Below are positions 25,641-34,599 of a stretch of DNA of 49,074 bases, one piece after another. Under the pieces are notes generated by a model. It saw only the letters and a list, made by a program, of their open reading frames with translations. It had not been told where the DNA came from and made no database searches. Location: NCBI RefSeq assembly GCF_900111155.1, contig NZ_FOGG01000037.1:1-49074 (forward strand). Direction: 5' to 3'. This DNA comes from Pedobacter rhizosphaerae (GTDB lineage: Bacteria > Bacteroidota > Bacteroidia > Sphingobacteriales > Sphingobacteriaceae). Made by a program: the position numbers and the translations under genes. The first letter of the stretch is position 1. Each line of letters opens with the position of its first letter.

Positions 25641-26930
25641 ATGAAATATCCAACTATCGATCAGTCGCTATTTGTATTAAACAGAAAGAACTTCGTTAAA
25701 CGCTTAAAAAGCAATTCCTTAGCCATATTCAATGCCAGCGATGAATTTCCAAGAAGTGGTGACCAAAACTTTATTTTTAAGCAAAATCCCGATCTGTTTT
25801 ATTTATCAGGTATAGATCAGGAGCAGACTATTTTACTCCTTTATCCTGATTGTCCTAATCCTTTGTACAGAGAAGTCCTGTTTTTAAGACAGACAAATGA
25901 TTATATTAAGGTTTGGGAAGGTTATAAATATACAAAAGAACAAGCAAAAGAAGCTTCAGGCATAACAAGCATCTATTGGTTAGAAGATTTCGATAATATT
26001 TTGCATAGCATTGTTAATTACGCGGAACATATTTACTTAAATACGAATGAAAATGATCGCTATGCGCATGAAGTGCCTTTTCGTGATATTCGGTTTATCG
26101 AAAAAATGAAATCTAAGTACCCTTTACATCATTACGAAAGATCGGCCCCTATTATGCGTGATTTGCGTGCGGTAAAGTCAGATGTAGAAATCGCATTAAC
26201 TAAAAAGGCCAGTGCCATAACCCGCGATGCATTTGTGAGGGTGTTAAAGTTTACCAAACCCGGGGTTAAAGAGTATGAAATAGAAGCAGAGATTATTCAT
26301 GAGTTTATCAAGCAAGGTGCTACAGGGCATGCTTATACCCCAATAATCGCTTCTGGACATAATGCCAATATTCTTCATTACAACGATAATAATCAGGTGT
26401 GTAATGATGGAGATGTTATTCTGTTTGATTTTGGAGCAGAGTACGCTAATTACAATGCCGATATGAGCCGCTCCATCCCTGTAAACGGAAAATTTACCCC
26501 AAGACAGAAAGCGGTTTATAATGCGGTACTGCATGTGATGAAAGAATCTATAAAGCTTATAGGTGTTGGAACAATTTGGAATACCTATCATGAACAAGTT
26601 GGTGAAATCATGACAGAACAGTTAATCAAACTCGGATTAATTTCTTCAACAGATGTGAAAAATCAAAATCCAGCTTATCCGGCATATAAAAAATACTTTA
26701 TGCATGGCAATTCACATCACTTAGGTATAGATGTACACGATTTTGCGGGAAGATATACCCCATTTGCAGCAGGCAATATCTTAACTGTTGAACCTGGTAT
26801 TTATATTCCAGAAGAAGGGTTAGGCATTCGCTTAGAAAATAATATACTCATCACGGCAAATGGAAATGTAGATTTAATGGCAGATATTCCATTGGAAGCG
26901 GAAGAAATAGAATCTATTATGAATAGCTAA
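25641..26930 (+). CDS. pepP: Xaa-Pro aminopeptidase (aminopeptidase P, M24B)
   Basis: 429 residues, typical for bacterial aminopeptidase P. It removes N-terminal residues preceding proline using a di-manganese centre. The N-terminal AMP_N domain spans about 1-170 (SGIDQEQTILLLYP). The pita-bread catalytic domain has the metal ligands in order: Asp and Asp in FDFGAEYANYNADMSRSIP, His in GNSHHLGIDVHD, Glu in TVEPGIYIP and Glu in GIRLENNI, all present. No signal peptide, so cytoplasmic. The gene is divergent from ompA and convergent with meaB; its stop codon lies in a small palindrome that opens a repeat tract. Confidence 0.94.
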   Translation: MKYPTIDQSLFVLNRKNFVKRLKSNSLAIFNASDEFPRSGDQNFIFKQNPDLFYLSGIDQEQTILLLYPDCPNPLYREVLFLRQTNDYIKVWEGYKYTKEQAKEASGITSIYWLEDFDNILHSIVNYAEHIYLNTNENDRYAHEVPFRDIRFIEKMKSKYPLHHYERSAPIMRDLRAVKSDVEIALTKKASAITRDAFVRVLKFTKPGVKEYEIEAEIIHEFIKQGATGHAYTPIIASGHNANILHYNDNNQVCNDGDVILFDFGAEYANYNADMSRSIPVNGKFTPRQKAVYNAVLHVMKESIKLIGVGTIWNTYHEQVGEIMTEQLIKLGLISSTDVKNQNPAYPAYKKYFMHGNSHHLGIDVHDFAGRYTPFAAGNILTVEPGIYIPEEGLGIRLENNILITANGNVDLMADIPLEAEEIESIMNS

Positions 26931-27014
26931 CGTAGTTAGCGGTTAGCAATTAACAGTTAAACAATTCAACAGTTAAACAGTTAAACAATTCAACAGTTAA
27001 GCAGTTAAACATTT
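26926..27014. repeat. Palindrome at stop codon plus 24 bp tandem repeat
   Basis: GCTAAC-N3-GTTAGC (26926-26940) includes the pepP stop codon. It is followed by a 24-base unit (CAACAGTTAAACAGTTAAAC plus AATT) at 26967-26990, a variant copy at 26991-27014 and a partial copy at 26951-26966. It fills the 87 bp between the convergent pepP and meaB genes. Confidence 0.85.
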
Positions 27015-27017
27015 AGG

Positions 27018-27914
27018 TTAAGTATTAATCCATTCGTCCGCAAAGCGGTAAATATTAAAATCTTTTTGATTGGAGGCTGCCAGAATTTTTTCTTGCAGCC
27101 TTTTTTTATCTACCGACTGCATGCGTTGGTGTTGAATGATTTTCCAGGCTTTTTCTGCTAAAAGCAAAGTCTTTTTAGCATTGGCCTCAGTAATTGGTGC
27201 CAATATCCAGTCTGTTACCGCAGAAATACCTTCTTGCTTATCTGCAATGGTTTTAAATATGGGGATGGTCTTTTTACCACTGTGAACTAATTTTTTGAGA
27301 TTATTAAAGAAAGTATCTGCTCCCTCACGATCTGATTTGTTAACCACAAAACAATCTGCAATTTCCATCAATCCCGATTTAATATGCTGGATCTCATCTC
27401 CAGATTCTGGAACTAAGGTAACCATAGTTTTATCTGCCAGGCCCGCAATTTCTACTTCTGATTGCCCCACGCCAACAGTTTCGATGATAATCAGGTCAAA
27501 ATTGGCCGCTTTCAAAATATCTACCATTTCAATTGTTTTGGTAGAAATTCCTCCCAAGGCACCTCTGGTTGCAATGGACCGGATAAACACCTTTGGATTA
27601 TTAAATTGAGTAGCCATTCTAATTCGATCTCCAAGTAGCGATCCGAAATTAAAGGGAGAAGTAGGGTCTACAGCCAATATGGCGATTCGTTTGCCCTGCG
27701 CAGTTAGGGATGAAACTACAGCATTAATTAACGTACTCTTCCCTGCACCCGGAGGACCGGTAATACCTATTACAGGAACTTTAACCTCATGGCTTAAACT
27801 TCTTAAAAGCTGATCAGAAGGGGCAATCTCATTTTCTACTAACGTCAATGCGCGAGCCAGTGCTTTGAAATTACCTGCCTTCAATTCACTCAAAATGGAT
27901 AGAGGTGTATTCAT
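27018..27914 (-). CDS. meaB: MeaB/ArgK-type G-protein chaperone of methylmalonyl-CoA mutase
   Basis: 298 residues from the ATG at 27914 (a TTG one codon earlier is less likely). Walker A is GPPGAGKSTLINAV near residue 52; the DPTSPFNFGSLLGDRIRM switch region, the ETVGVGQSEVEIAGLADK motif and the base-recognition NKSD near 190 are all present, as expected for the MeaB/ArgK family (PF03308). The protein loads and protects the cobalamin cofactor of methylmalonyl-CoA mutase in propionate metabolism. No mutase gene lies in the window, so the partner is encoded elsewhere. The old name ArgK (arginine/ornithine transport kinase) is considered wrong. Confidence 0.93.
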   Translation of the reverse strand: MNTPLSILSELKAGNFKALARALTLVENEIAPSDQLLRSLSHEVKVPVIGITGPPGAGKSTLINAVVSSLTAQGKRIAILAVDPTSPFNFGSLLGDRIRMATQFNNPKVFIRSIATRGALGGISTKTIEMVDILKAANFDLIIIETVGVGQSEVEIAGLADKTMVTLVPESGDEIQHIKSGLMEIADCFVVNKSDREGADTFFNNLKKLVHSGKKTIPIFKTIADKQEGISAVTDWILAPITEANAKKTLLLAEKAWKIIQHQRMQSVDKKRLQEKILAASNQKDFNIYRFADEWINT

Positions 27915-27923
27915 CAATAAAAC

Positions 27924-27931
27924 TATCTTTG
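27924..27931 (+). promoter_or_regulatory. Candidate -7 box opening the glycan cluster
   Basis: TATCTTTG fits TAnnTTTG. It lies 79 bp before the ATG of the first glycosyltransferase and overlaps the palindrome CTTTGTACAAAG (27928-27939), which could be an operator. No -33 element was recognised. Confidence 0.4.
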
Positions 27932-28010
27932 TACAAAGAAACAGATTTATTTTTAATCGTTATTGTGTAGAATTGGTAATAATCAACCTTCGCAATTACT
28001 TAATTTATTC

Positions 28011-28889
28011 ATGAAAGTTACAGGTTTTACCTTCATTAGAAACGCAGTAGTAAATGATTATCCGGCAAAGGAAGCTATACTTTCTGTTTTACCACTTTGC
28101 GATGAGTTTGTTGTAGCGCTTGGTAACTCTATAGATGAAACAGCTGAATTAATCAAAAGTATTCATTCTGATAAAATTCGGATCATCAATACCGCTTGGA
28201 ATGACAGTATAAGGGAAGGGGGGAAAGTATTCGCCGATGAAACCAATAAGGCATTGGCTGCAATTTCTGATGATACCGATTGGATGATTTACATACAGGG
28301 TGATGAAGCTATTCATGAAGATTACCTGCCAGTAATTAAGCAGGAAATGGAATCAGAGTTGAGTAATAAGAATGTGGAAGCTTTGCTATTAAAGTACCGT
28401 CATTTCTATGCTTCTTATGATTATCTTGCAGAATCGAGGCGATGGTATAGAAGAGAGGTTCGCATCATAAAGAACCTTCCAGGCGTAAGTTCTTACAGAG
28501 ACGCTCAAGGCTTTAGAATTGATGATCGAAAGCTAAAAGTAAAGTTAATTGATGCTTATGTATATCATTATGGCTGGGTAAAACCACCAAAGGGTTTGCA
28601 GGGTAAGGTGAGGAATTTTAACCAGTTTTACCAAACAGAAGAGTGGATTGAAGAGAATTATCCCGTTCAGGAAACCTACGATATGCACAATGCAGACCGT
28701 TTAGTGCATTTTAAAGGAACACATCCTAAGGTTATTCAGGCTCGAATCGAAGCCGCAAACTGGAAATTTGAAAAAGACCTCAGCAAAGAAACACCGAAAA
28801 TGAATTTCAGGAGAAGGGTACTTCAGAAAATTGAAGATTTAACGGGGTTGCGCCTCTTTGAATACCGTAATTATAAAATTGTTAAGTAG
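28011..28889 (+). CDS. Glycosyltransferase, family 2-like (GT-A fold)
   Basis: 292 residues from ATG 28011; the reading from 27963 uses a non-ATG codon and adds a tail unlike relatives. The N-terminus MKVTGFTFIRNAVVNDYPAKE and the segment CDEFVVALGNSIDET fit the SpsA/GT2-like fold, with QGDEAIHED near residue 100 in the place of the usual DXD metal-binding motif. Motifs after this (SRRWYRREVRIIKN, YVYHYGWVKPP) are shared with bacterial glycosyltransferases of LPS or capsule loci. Sugar donor and acceptor unknown. The stop codon abuts the ATG of the next glycosyltransferase (TAGATG), so both are cotranscribed. Confidence 0.82.
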   Translation: MKVTGFTFIRNAVVNDYPAKEAILSVLPLCDEFVVALGNSIDETAELIKSIHSDKIRIINTAWNDSIREGGKVFADETNKALAAISDDTDWMIYIQGDEAIHEDYLPVIKQEMESELSNKNVEALLLKYRHFYASYDYLAESRRWYRREVRIIKNLPGVSSYRDAQGFRIDDRKLKVKLIDAYVYHYGWVKPPKGLQGKVRNFNQFYQTEEWIEENYPVQETYDMHNADRLVHFKGTHPKVIQARIEAANWKFEKDLSKETPKMNFRRRVLQKIEDLTGLRLFEYRNYKIVK

Positions 28890-29876
28890 ATGCAGAAAAG
28901 CATTTCTATTGTTATTCCCAATTACAACGGCAGGCATTTGTTAGAAAAGTATCTGCCTTCGGTATTTCTTGCCGCCGAAAATGCCCAAACCGCTTTTGAG
29001 GTAATTGTTATTGACGATGGCTCTAAGGATGATAGTATTTCTTTTATTCAGCAATATTATCCTAACGTAGTGTTGTTAATTAATGAAAAAAACAGCGGGT
29101 TTTCTTACACCTGTAATCAAGGGATTAAAAGCGCACAATATGAGTTGATTTTGCTCCTCAATTCGGATGTGAAGCTTACGCCGGATTACTTTGAGCATCA
29201 ATGGAAATATTTTGACCGACCAGACACTTTTGGTGTAATGGGACGGATCATGAGTTTCGACGAATCAAAAATAGAAGATGCTGCCCGACTGCTATACTAT
29301 GGGGGGTGTCGCATTAAAGCAAACAGGTTTTATTATAGCGAAGACCCTTCAGAAGATTGCGTCTATACGGCCTATCTTTCAGGAGCAAATGCTTTAGTTG
29401 ACGCTAAAAAGTTGAAAGAACTACAAGGATTTGATGAAATATATTCTCCATTTTCTTCAGAAGATTTTGATTTAAGCCTAAGGGCCTGGCAACTGGGATG
29501 GAAATGCTATTATGAGCACCAATCTTATTGTTTTCATCATGTTAGTGGCAGTACAAAAACACAAATCAAATCAAATTTTATAAAGAAAATATATTATCGC
29601 AACCGCTATATTCTTCAAGGTATCCATTTGCAGGGATTTAGAAGGTTACTTTATCCTTTGCAACAAATCTTAACTGAATTAATACCTAAATTAATTACTG
29701 GAAAAATTTGGGTGTGGAACAGCTACAAGGACTATCGCAAACATAAAAATGAAATTGATGCCAGTAGAGCCAGATTGGAGTTGTTAAAAGCTAAATATCA
29801 ATCTGATCTTCATATTTCTGACGTGATCAATATTATAAATCAATCTATTACGGGAAAAAAGATTCAGCGATTGTAA
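28890..29876 (+). CDS. Glycosyltransferase family 2 (rhamnosyl/N-acetylglucosaminyl-type)
   Basis: 328 residues. Canonical GT2 motifs are present: IVIPNYNGRHLLEKYL near residue 5, IDDGSKDDS near 40, LLNSDVKLTPDYFEHQW near 88 (DXD equivalent) and the acceptor-region SSEDFDLSLRAWQLGWKCYYE near 188 with the likely catalytic Asp of the ED motif. A basic, possibly membrane-associated segment follows near 240. The start codon directly follows the preceding stop, indicating translational coupling. Inverting GT2 enzymes of this group add sugars to lipid-linked surface glycans; the sugar is unknown. Confidence 0.92.
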   Translation: MQKSISIVIPNYNGRHLLEKYLPSVFLAAENAQTAFEVIVIDDGSKDDSISFIQQYYPNVVLLINEKNSGFSYTCNQGIKSAQYELILLLNSDVKLTPDYFEHQWKYFDRPDTFGVMGRIMSFDESKIEDAARLLYYGGCRIKANRFYYSEDPSEDCVYTAYLSGANALVDAKKLKELQGFDEIYSPFSSEDFDLSLRAWQLGWKCYYEHQSYCFHHVSGSTKTQIKSNFIKKIYYRNRYILQGIHLQGFRRLLYPLQQILTELIPKLITGKIWVWNSYKDYRKHKNEIDASRARLELLKAKYQSDLHISDVINIINQSITGKKIQRL

Positions 29877-29925
29877 TTTTAAGTAGGCTTGAGGCTTTAA
29901 AACTTACAGGTTAAATCGAAAACCG

Positions 29926-29933
29926 TACATTTG
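29926..29933 (+). promoter_or_regulatory. Candidate -7 box for the flippase gene
   Basis: TACATTTG fits TAnnTTTG and lies in the 131 bp gap between the GT2 gene and the ABC gene, 74 bp before its ATG. It may give the exporter and following genes their own promoter. Confidence 0.4.
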
Positions 29934-30007
29934 CTGAGTTTTATTAAAAATTTTATGGCGTTGACTCACATGCAACGTACATTTCACATATTCCATTTTA
30001 TATAAAA

Positions 30008-31840
30008 ATGAAGATTTACTTTCGTTTGTTATCTTTTGCGAAACCCATTGAGAAATTTGCAATTCCCTATGTTATAGCAACCCTGCTATCCATACTTTTT
30101 GGTACCTTAAATCTAGCCTTACTATCCCCATTGTTTGAAACTTTATTAAATCACAATAAAGCCCAAAATGGACAAACACTAACCGATCAGGCCATATCAT
30201 CATTTAATATACTAGGCCAATTTAGGCAATATGTAAATGAATCAATAGGTACAATAGGTCCAGATAAAACACTCGGTTACGTGTGTGTAGTAATTATTGT
30301 ATCAGTGCTTCTCTCTAACCTTTTTAAGTACTTCTCTCAAAGATACATGGAAGATTTAAGAGTGCATACATTACTAAATTTACGTAAAACAGTATTTAAT
30401 AATGTGATGAACTTGCATGTTGGATACTTTAATAACGAACGTAAGGGAGATATTATTTCTAAAGTAGCATCAGATGTGCAGGTTGTGCAATTTACCGTTA
30501 CCAACACGCTTCAGGTTGTGTTTAAAGAGCCTGTAACACTTATAGTGTATGTAGTATTACTTTTTAATATTTCTGCAAAGCTTACCTTTTTCTCACTGTT
30601 AGTCATTCCGGTTTCAGCATTCATCATTAGTAAGATTGTTAAAAGACTTAAACAACAAGCCAAAGAATCACACGAATCCTTTGCCAAAATGATTGGATTT
30701 TTAGATGAGGCATTAAGCGGTATAAAAATAATTAAGGCCTTTAATGCTTCAGAAAGAATTAAGCATAGATTTGACGAGGAAAATATTTTTTATTCTAACC
30801 TAACAAGAAAGATTACCCGGAGACAGCAATTAGGATCACCGGTTTCTGAGTTTTTGGGAGTAATGATGGTTGCTGCAATTGTATGGTATGGAGGATCTTT
30901 AATTATCAATAAAGAGAGTAACGCATTAGCTGCCGCAGATTTTATCGCTTACATTGCTATTTTCTCCCAGGTAATGCGCCCTGCAAAAGCTCTTACAGAT
31001 TCATTCAGCGGCATACATTCAGGAATTGCGGCCGGAGAACGTGTTTTGGAATTAATAGATACCAAACCACTATTAATCAATTCAGCAAATGCAACAGTTT
31101 TGCCTGGCTTTAGTAAAGAAATCAGGCTCGAAAAGGTATCATTTGCCTATGGCGATAAAACTATTTTAAAAGATATCGATTTTGTAATAGAAAAGGGAAA
31201 AACGATAGCATTGGTAGGGCCATCTGGTGGGGGAAAAAGTACATTAATGGATTTGATCCCACGTTTCCATGATCCCAAATCCGGAACGATTAAGATAGAT
31301 GGTTACGACTACCGTGAATTAACCGTAGAAAGTATTAGGGCTCAAATGGGAACTGTTAATCAGGAATCGTTTTTATTCAACGATACTATATTTAACAATA
31401 TTGCATTCGCAAAGCCAGATGCAACTATGGAAGAGGTAATTGCTGCGGCAAAAATTGCCAATGCACATGATTTTATTCAAAATACCGAAAATGGTTATCT
31501 TTCATTTGTAGGTGATAGGGGTAATAAGCTTTCGGGTGGTCAGAAGCAGCGTGTTTGTATTGCGAGAGCCGTTTTAGCTAATCCTCCAATCATGCTCTTG
31601 GATGAAGCAACCTCCGCTTTGGACACCGAATCGGAAAAATTGGTTCAGGATGCCCTGAATAATTTGATGAAAAACCGAACTTCGATTGTAATTGCACACC
31701 GTTTAAGCACCATTCAGCATGCTGATAAAATCATTGTGATTGATAAAGGTAACGTTATAGAAACTGGAAGTCATAGTGAATTGATTGCACAAAATGGCTT
31801 ATATAGACGTTTAATTGATATGCAAGCTTTTAATGATTAA
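30008..31840 (+). CDS. ABC exporter, MsbA-like lipid/glycolipid flippase
   Basis: 610 residues. The membrane domain (six helices, about 20-330) is preceded by a short soluble N-terminus and has a long first periplasmic loop (about 45-95). The ATPase domain has Walker A GPSGGGKST near residue 404, Q-loop GTVNQESFLFNDT, signature LSGGQKQRVCIARA near 508, Walker B IMLLDEATSALD near 528 and H-loop IAHRLST. Set among glycosyltransferases, it most likely flips a lipid-linked glycan or lipid A across the inner membrane; whether it is the essential MsbA or a cluster-specific flippase cannot be told. The next gene starts 3 bp after the stop. Confidence 0.92.
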   Translation: MKIYFRLLSFAKPIEKFAIPYVIATLLSILFGTLNLALLSPLFETLLNHNKAQNGQTLTDQAISSFNILGQFRQYVNESIGTIGPDKTLGYVCVVIIVSVLLSNLFKYFSQRYMEDLRVHTLLNLRKTVFNNVMNLHVGYFNNERKGDIISKVASDVQVVQFTVTNTLQVVFKEPVTLIVYVVLLFNISAKLTFFSLLVIPVSAFIISKIVKRLKQQAKESHESFAKMIGFLDEALSGIKIIKAFNASERIKHRFDEENIFYSNLTRKITRRQQLGSPVSEFLGVMMVAAIVWYGGSLIINKESNALAAADFIAYIAIFSQVMRPAKALTDSFSGIHSGIAAGERVLELIDTKPLLINSANATVLPGFSKEIRLEKVSFAYGDKTILKDIDFVIEKGKTIALVGPSGGGKSTLMDLIPRFHDPKSGTIKIDGYDYRELTVESIRAQMGTVNQESFLFNDTIFNNIAFAKPDATMEEVIAAAKIANAHDFIQNTENGYLSFVGDRGNKLSGGQKQRVCIARAVLANPPIMLLDEATSALDTESEKLVQDALNNLMKNRTSIVIAHRLSTIQHADKIIVIDKGNVIETGSHSELIAQNGLYRRLIDMQAFND

Positions 31841-31843
31841 ACC

Positions 31844-32677
31844 ATGAGTACAGCTTTGAATGTAGCTAAATCAATCTCACTGTCGGCTTATGAGTATGAG
31901 TATTCTATTTGTACACTGGTAACCCGCAAAGCTGAGTACGTAGAGATGTTGGAATCCTTTCTTGAAAAGGGATTTGACAAAGAAAGCTGTGAGTATTTGT
32001 TTATTGACAATACCGAAGGATGTAAATTCGAAGCTTTTCAAGGTCTCAACCAATTTCTGCAACAGGCTAAGGGAAAATATATTATTCTTTGCCATCAGGA
32101 TATTGTTATTCACGATCAGGATCGGAAATATTTATCCGCACGAATTGCAGAGATAGAAAATAATGATCCAAATTGGGCAATTTTAGCCAATGCCGGAGGG
32201 ATAAACTTTAAATGGATTGCAACAAACCTCACACAAGGTTCAGGTAATGTGATTAAGGAGAAAAGGTTGCCCCTCAGGACTAAAACTGTAGATGAAAATT
32301 TCATGATAGTAAAAAATAGTGCTAATCTGGCCCTATCCCATAATCTGTCTGGCTTTCATCTTTATGGCCCGGATTTATGCCTGGTTGCTGATGTATTGGG
32401 TTTTAATGCCTATGTGATAGACTTTAATATCATTCATAAGAGTGATGGTAATCCTGATGAAAGCTTTTATAAACTTAGAAAAGAATTTATAAAAAAATAT
32501 AATAATGCCCTTAGAGGTAGATTTATGACGACCACTATAACCCGCTACTACTTGTCGGGTAATTGGTTTACGGCATGGTTTTATAATTTGCAACCAGTTA
32601 AATTTTTGGTTAGGCAGTTTTTTAAGGCTTTTAAGCCCAAAAAATTATATTTATTAGACGTTAAGAAAAATGCTTAA
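31844..32677 (+). CDS. Glycosyltransferase-like protein (Glyco_tranf_2_5 type)
   Basis: 277 residues. The N-terminal Rossmann-like half has ICTLVTRKAEYVEMLESFLEK, LFIDNTEGCKFEAFQGLNQ and YIILCHQDIVIHDQD near residue 83, where CHQD stands in for the DXD motif as in PF13712-type family 2 enzymes. There is an aromatic YYLSGNWFTAWFYNLQPVKF tail suited to membrane association. The gene starts 3 bp after the flippase gene and overlaps the next gene by 8 bp, so it is part of the same message. Donor and acceptor unknown. Confidence 0.72.
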   Translation: MSTALNVAKSISLSAYEYEYSICTLVTRKAEYVEMLESFLEKGFDKESCEYLFIDNTEGCKFEAFQGLNQFLQQAKGKYIILCHQDIVIHDQDRKYLSARIAEIENNDPNWAILANAGGINFKWIATNLTQGSGNVIKEKRLPLRTKTVDENFMIVKNSANLALSHNLSGFHLYGPDLCLVADVLGFNAYVIDFNIIHKSDGNPDESFYKLRKEFIKKYNNALRGRFMTTTITRYYLSGNWFTAWFYNLQPVKFLVRQFFKAFKPKKLYLLDVKKNA

Positions 32678-33677
32678 GATAAAGAACGACGCTATCATTT
32701 ATATTTTCTGTGCACCTAATTTTGCAACTGGCGGCCCCGAGGCACTACACCAACTTGGGCATCAATTGATAAAAATGGGTATTAATGCTAAAATGTACTA
32801 TTATCCTATTGGGAGTGATAACAATGATCCAGTTCACCCTTTCTACAAAAAATATCAGGTACCTTATGTAACTTCAGTTGAAAATGCTGAAGCTAACTTT
32901 CTCATTTTACCAGAGACCTCTCCAGAGCTGATATTTAAAAAAGAACTGAGTAAGATTAATAAGGTTATCTGGTGGCTTAGTGTAACTAACTACTATAAGA
33001 TGTTGGCTCCTGTGATCAGAAGAACAAAACGCAAACCGTCTTATTGGATCAGGAAGCTTTATGATCCAATTGAGTTTGCTTCTCTGGAGAAAATTAAGGA
33101 AATGAATATTGCAAATATTGGGCACTCCTATTTTTCGATGGATCATTTAAAGAAAGCAGGTATACATCCAATCGGACAGATTTCTGATTATATGAATCAG
33201 CAGTTTTTTAATAGGGTGAATGAGCAGGTGGAGAAGGAGGATATGATTATATATAACCCCGTAAAGAATGGTGAATTTCTCCAAAAAATAATAAAAAAAA
33301 CACCCGAATTAAATTGGGTAGCACTACAAGGCTTAACGCCAGAAGAGGTAGCAAGCACCATGAATAGGGCAAAATTATATGTTGATTTCGGCTATCATCC
33401 AGGTAAGGAAAGAATGCCTCGTGAGGCTTGTATTATGCGTTGCTGTATGATTATTGGCCGGGAGGGTTCAGCTGCTTTCGACGAGGATATGCCTATCTTA
33501 GATAAATATCGTTTTGAGAAAGTAGACGACAATATTAAAGATATTGTACAGATGATCAACATTTGTTTGGAAAATTATAATGATGAGATAAAAAATTTTG
33601 TTTCGTACAGGGAGGCATTGTATATGGAAGAACAGAAGTTTGAGCAAGCCGTTAAAGATGTTTTTGTAAAAGTATAA
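32670..33677 (+). CDS. Probable GT-B glycosyltransferase of a surface-glycan locus
   Basis: 335 residues. The start region IIYIFCAPNFATGGPEALHQLGHQL resembles GT-B enzymes whose glycine-rich loop binds substrate, and the C-terminal half has NPVKNGEFLQKII, WVALQGLTPEEVASTMNRAKLYVDFGYHPGKERMPREACIMRC in pieces: a GT4-like donor-binding region with the glutamate of PREA where family 4 has an E-x7-E motif. No standard Pfam family can be named by eye. The ATG overlaps the end of the previous gene (ATGCTTAA), a coupling signal. Very A/T-rich coding, like its neighbours. Confidence 0.65.
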   Translation: MLKIKNDAIIYIFCAPNFATGGPEALHQLGHQLIKMGINAKMYYYPIGSDNNDPVHPFYKKYQVPYVTSVENAEANFLILPETSPELIFKKELSKINKVIWWLSVTNYYKMLAPVIRRTKRKPSYWIRKLYDPIEFASLEKIKEMNIANIGHSYFSMDHLKKAGIHPIGQISDYMNQQFFNRVNEQVEKEDMIIYNPVKNGEFLQKIIKKTPELNWVALQGLTPEEVASTMNRAKLYVDFGYHPGKERMPREACIMRCCMIIGREGSAAFDEDMPILDKYRFEKVDDNIKDIVQMINICLENYNDEIKNFVSYREALYMEEQKFEQAVKDVFVKV

Positions 33678-33686
33678 TCTATCACC

Positions 33687-34586
33687 TTGGAACAACCTTT
33701 AATTTCCATAGCATTATGTACCTACAATGGTTCGAGGTTTGTAGAAGAACAGTTGATTAGCATTATTAATCAAACTTATAGAAATATTGAAATAATTGTT
33801 GTAGATGACGGCTCAAAAGATGAGACGGTAGAAGTGGTGAGAACTTTGATGAATTCTTTCCCACAGATCAAACTTTTCGAAAACGAAAGTAATTTAGGCT
33901 TTAATAAGAATTTTCAGCGGGCGATAGAATTAGCCACTGGAGCATATATTGCGATAAGCGATCAGGATGATATATGGGAATTAAATAAATTAGAGTTACT
34001 ATTTAATCACATTGGCGACAAATGGTTAATCTTTTCGAACTCTGCATATATTAATGAGGAGAATGAGCATATAGATAAGATGCTTCTTGATCCTTCCTTT
34101 CATCTGGGTGATCGGGATTTTAGAAGTCTACTTTTTTATAATTTCGTAACCGGGCATACTACGCTGTTTGATAGAAAATTGATTTCATATGCACTACCTA
34201 TTCCTCAGTTAGGATATTACGATTGGTGGATGGGATTTGTTGCACTTTATCATCATAAAATAACTTATCTCAATAAGTGTCTTACCTTACATAGAATTCA
34301 CACTAATTCGGTAATGCAAAAGGAAGAGCTAAACAATGCAAAAAATTTAAAGGAGGCTAGGTATTCCGAAATTGCTAATAATTTGAGTACGCTGAAAGAA
34401 TACAAAGGTTTAAGCAAAAAAGACAGGCGTCTGATAAGCAGATTATTCCTGTCATATACACACAAAAGCAAATATAATTTATTCCTAATCACACAAATGA
34501 TCAAGGATTATCACAAGTTTTTTCCCGATTTGAAAAAGCGGAATTTGATCAGTAGATTTAATTTTGCAAGAAAGATGGGCTACTAA
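33687..34586 (+). CDS. Glycosyltransferase family 2
   Basis: 299 residues. The start is TTG at 33687, 9 bp after the previous stop; the conserved SIALCTYNGSRFVEEQL begins at residue 6, so no downstream start is possible. GT2 motifs: IIVVDDGSKDETVEV near residue 36, ISDQDDIWELNKLE near 91 (the QDD form of DXD, as in rhamnosyl/galactosyltransferases such as WcaA-like proteins) and YYDWWMGFVALYHHK near 178 with the catalytic Asp. The C-terminal tail is basic. Belongs to the rightward glycan unit. Confidence 0.9.
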   Translation: MEQPLISIALCTYNGSRFVEEQLISIINQTYRNIEIIVVDDGSKDETVEVVRTLMNSFPQIKLFENESNLGFNKNFQRAIELATGAYIAISDQDDIWELNKLELLFNHIGDKWLIFSNSAYINEENEHIDKMLLDPSFHLGDRDFRSLLFYNFVTGHTTLFDRKLISYALPIPQLGYYDWWMGFVALYHHKITYLNKCLTLHRIHTNSVMQKEELNNAKNLKEARYSEIANNLSTLKEYKGLSKKDRRLISRLFLSYTHKSKYNLFLITQMIKDYHKFFPDLKKRNLISRFNFARKMGY

Positions 34587-34599
34587 TGTTAAAAATACT

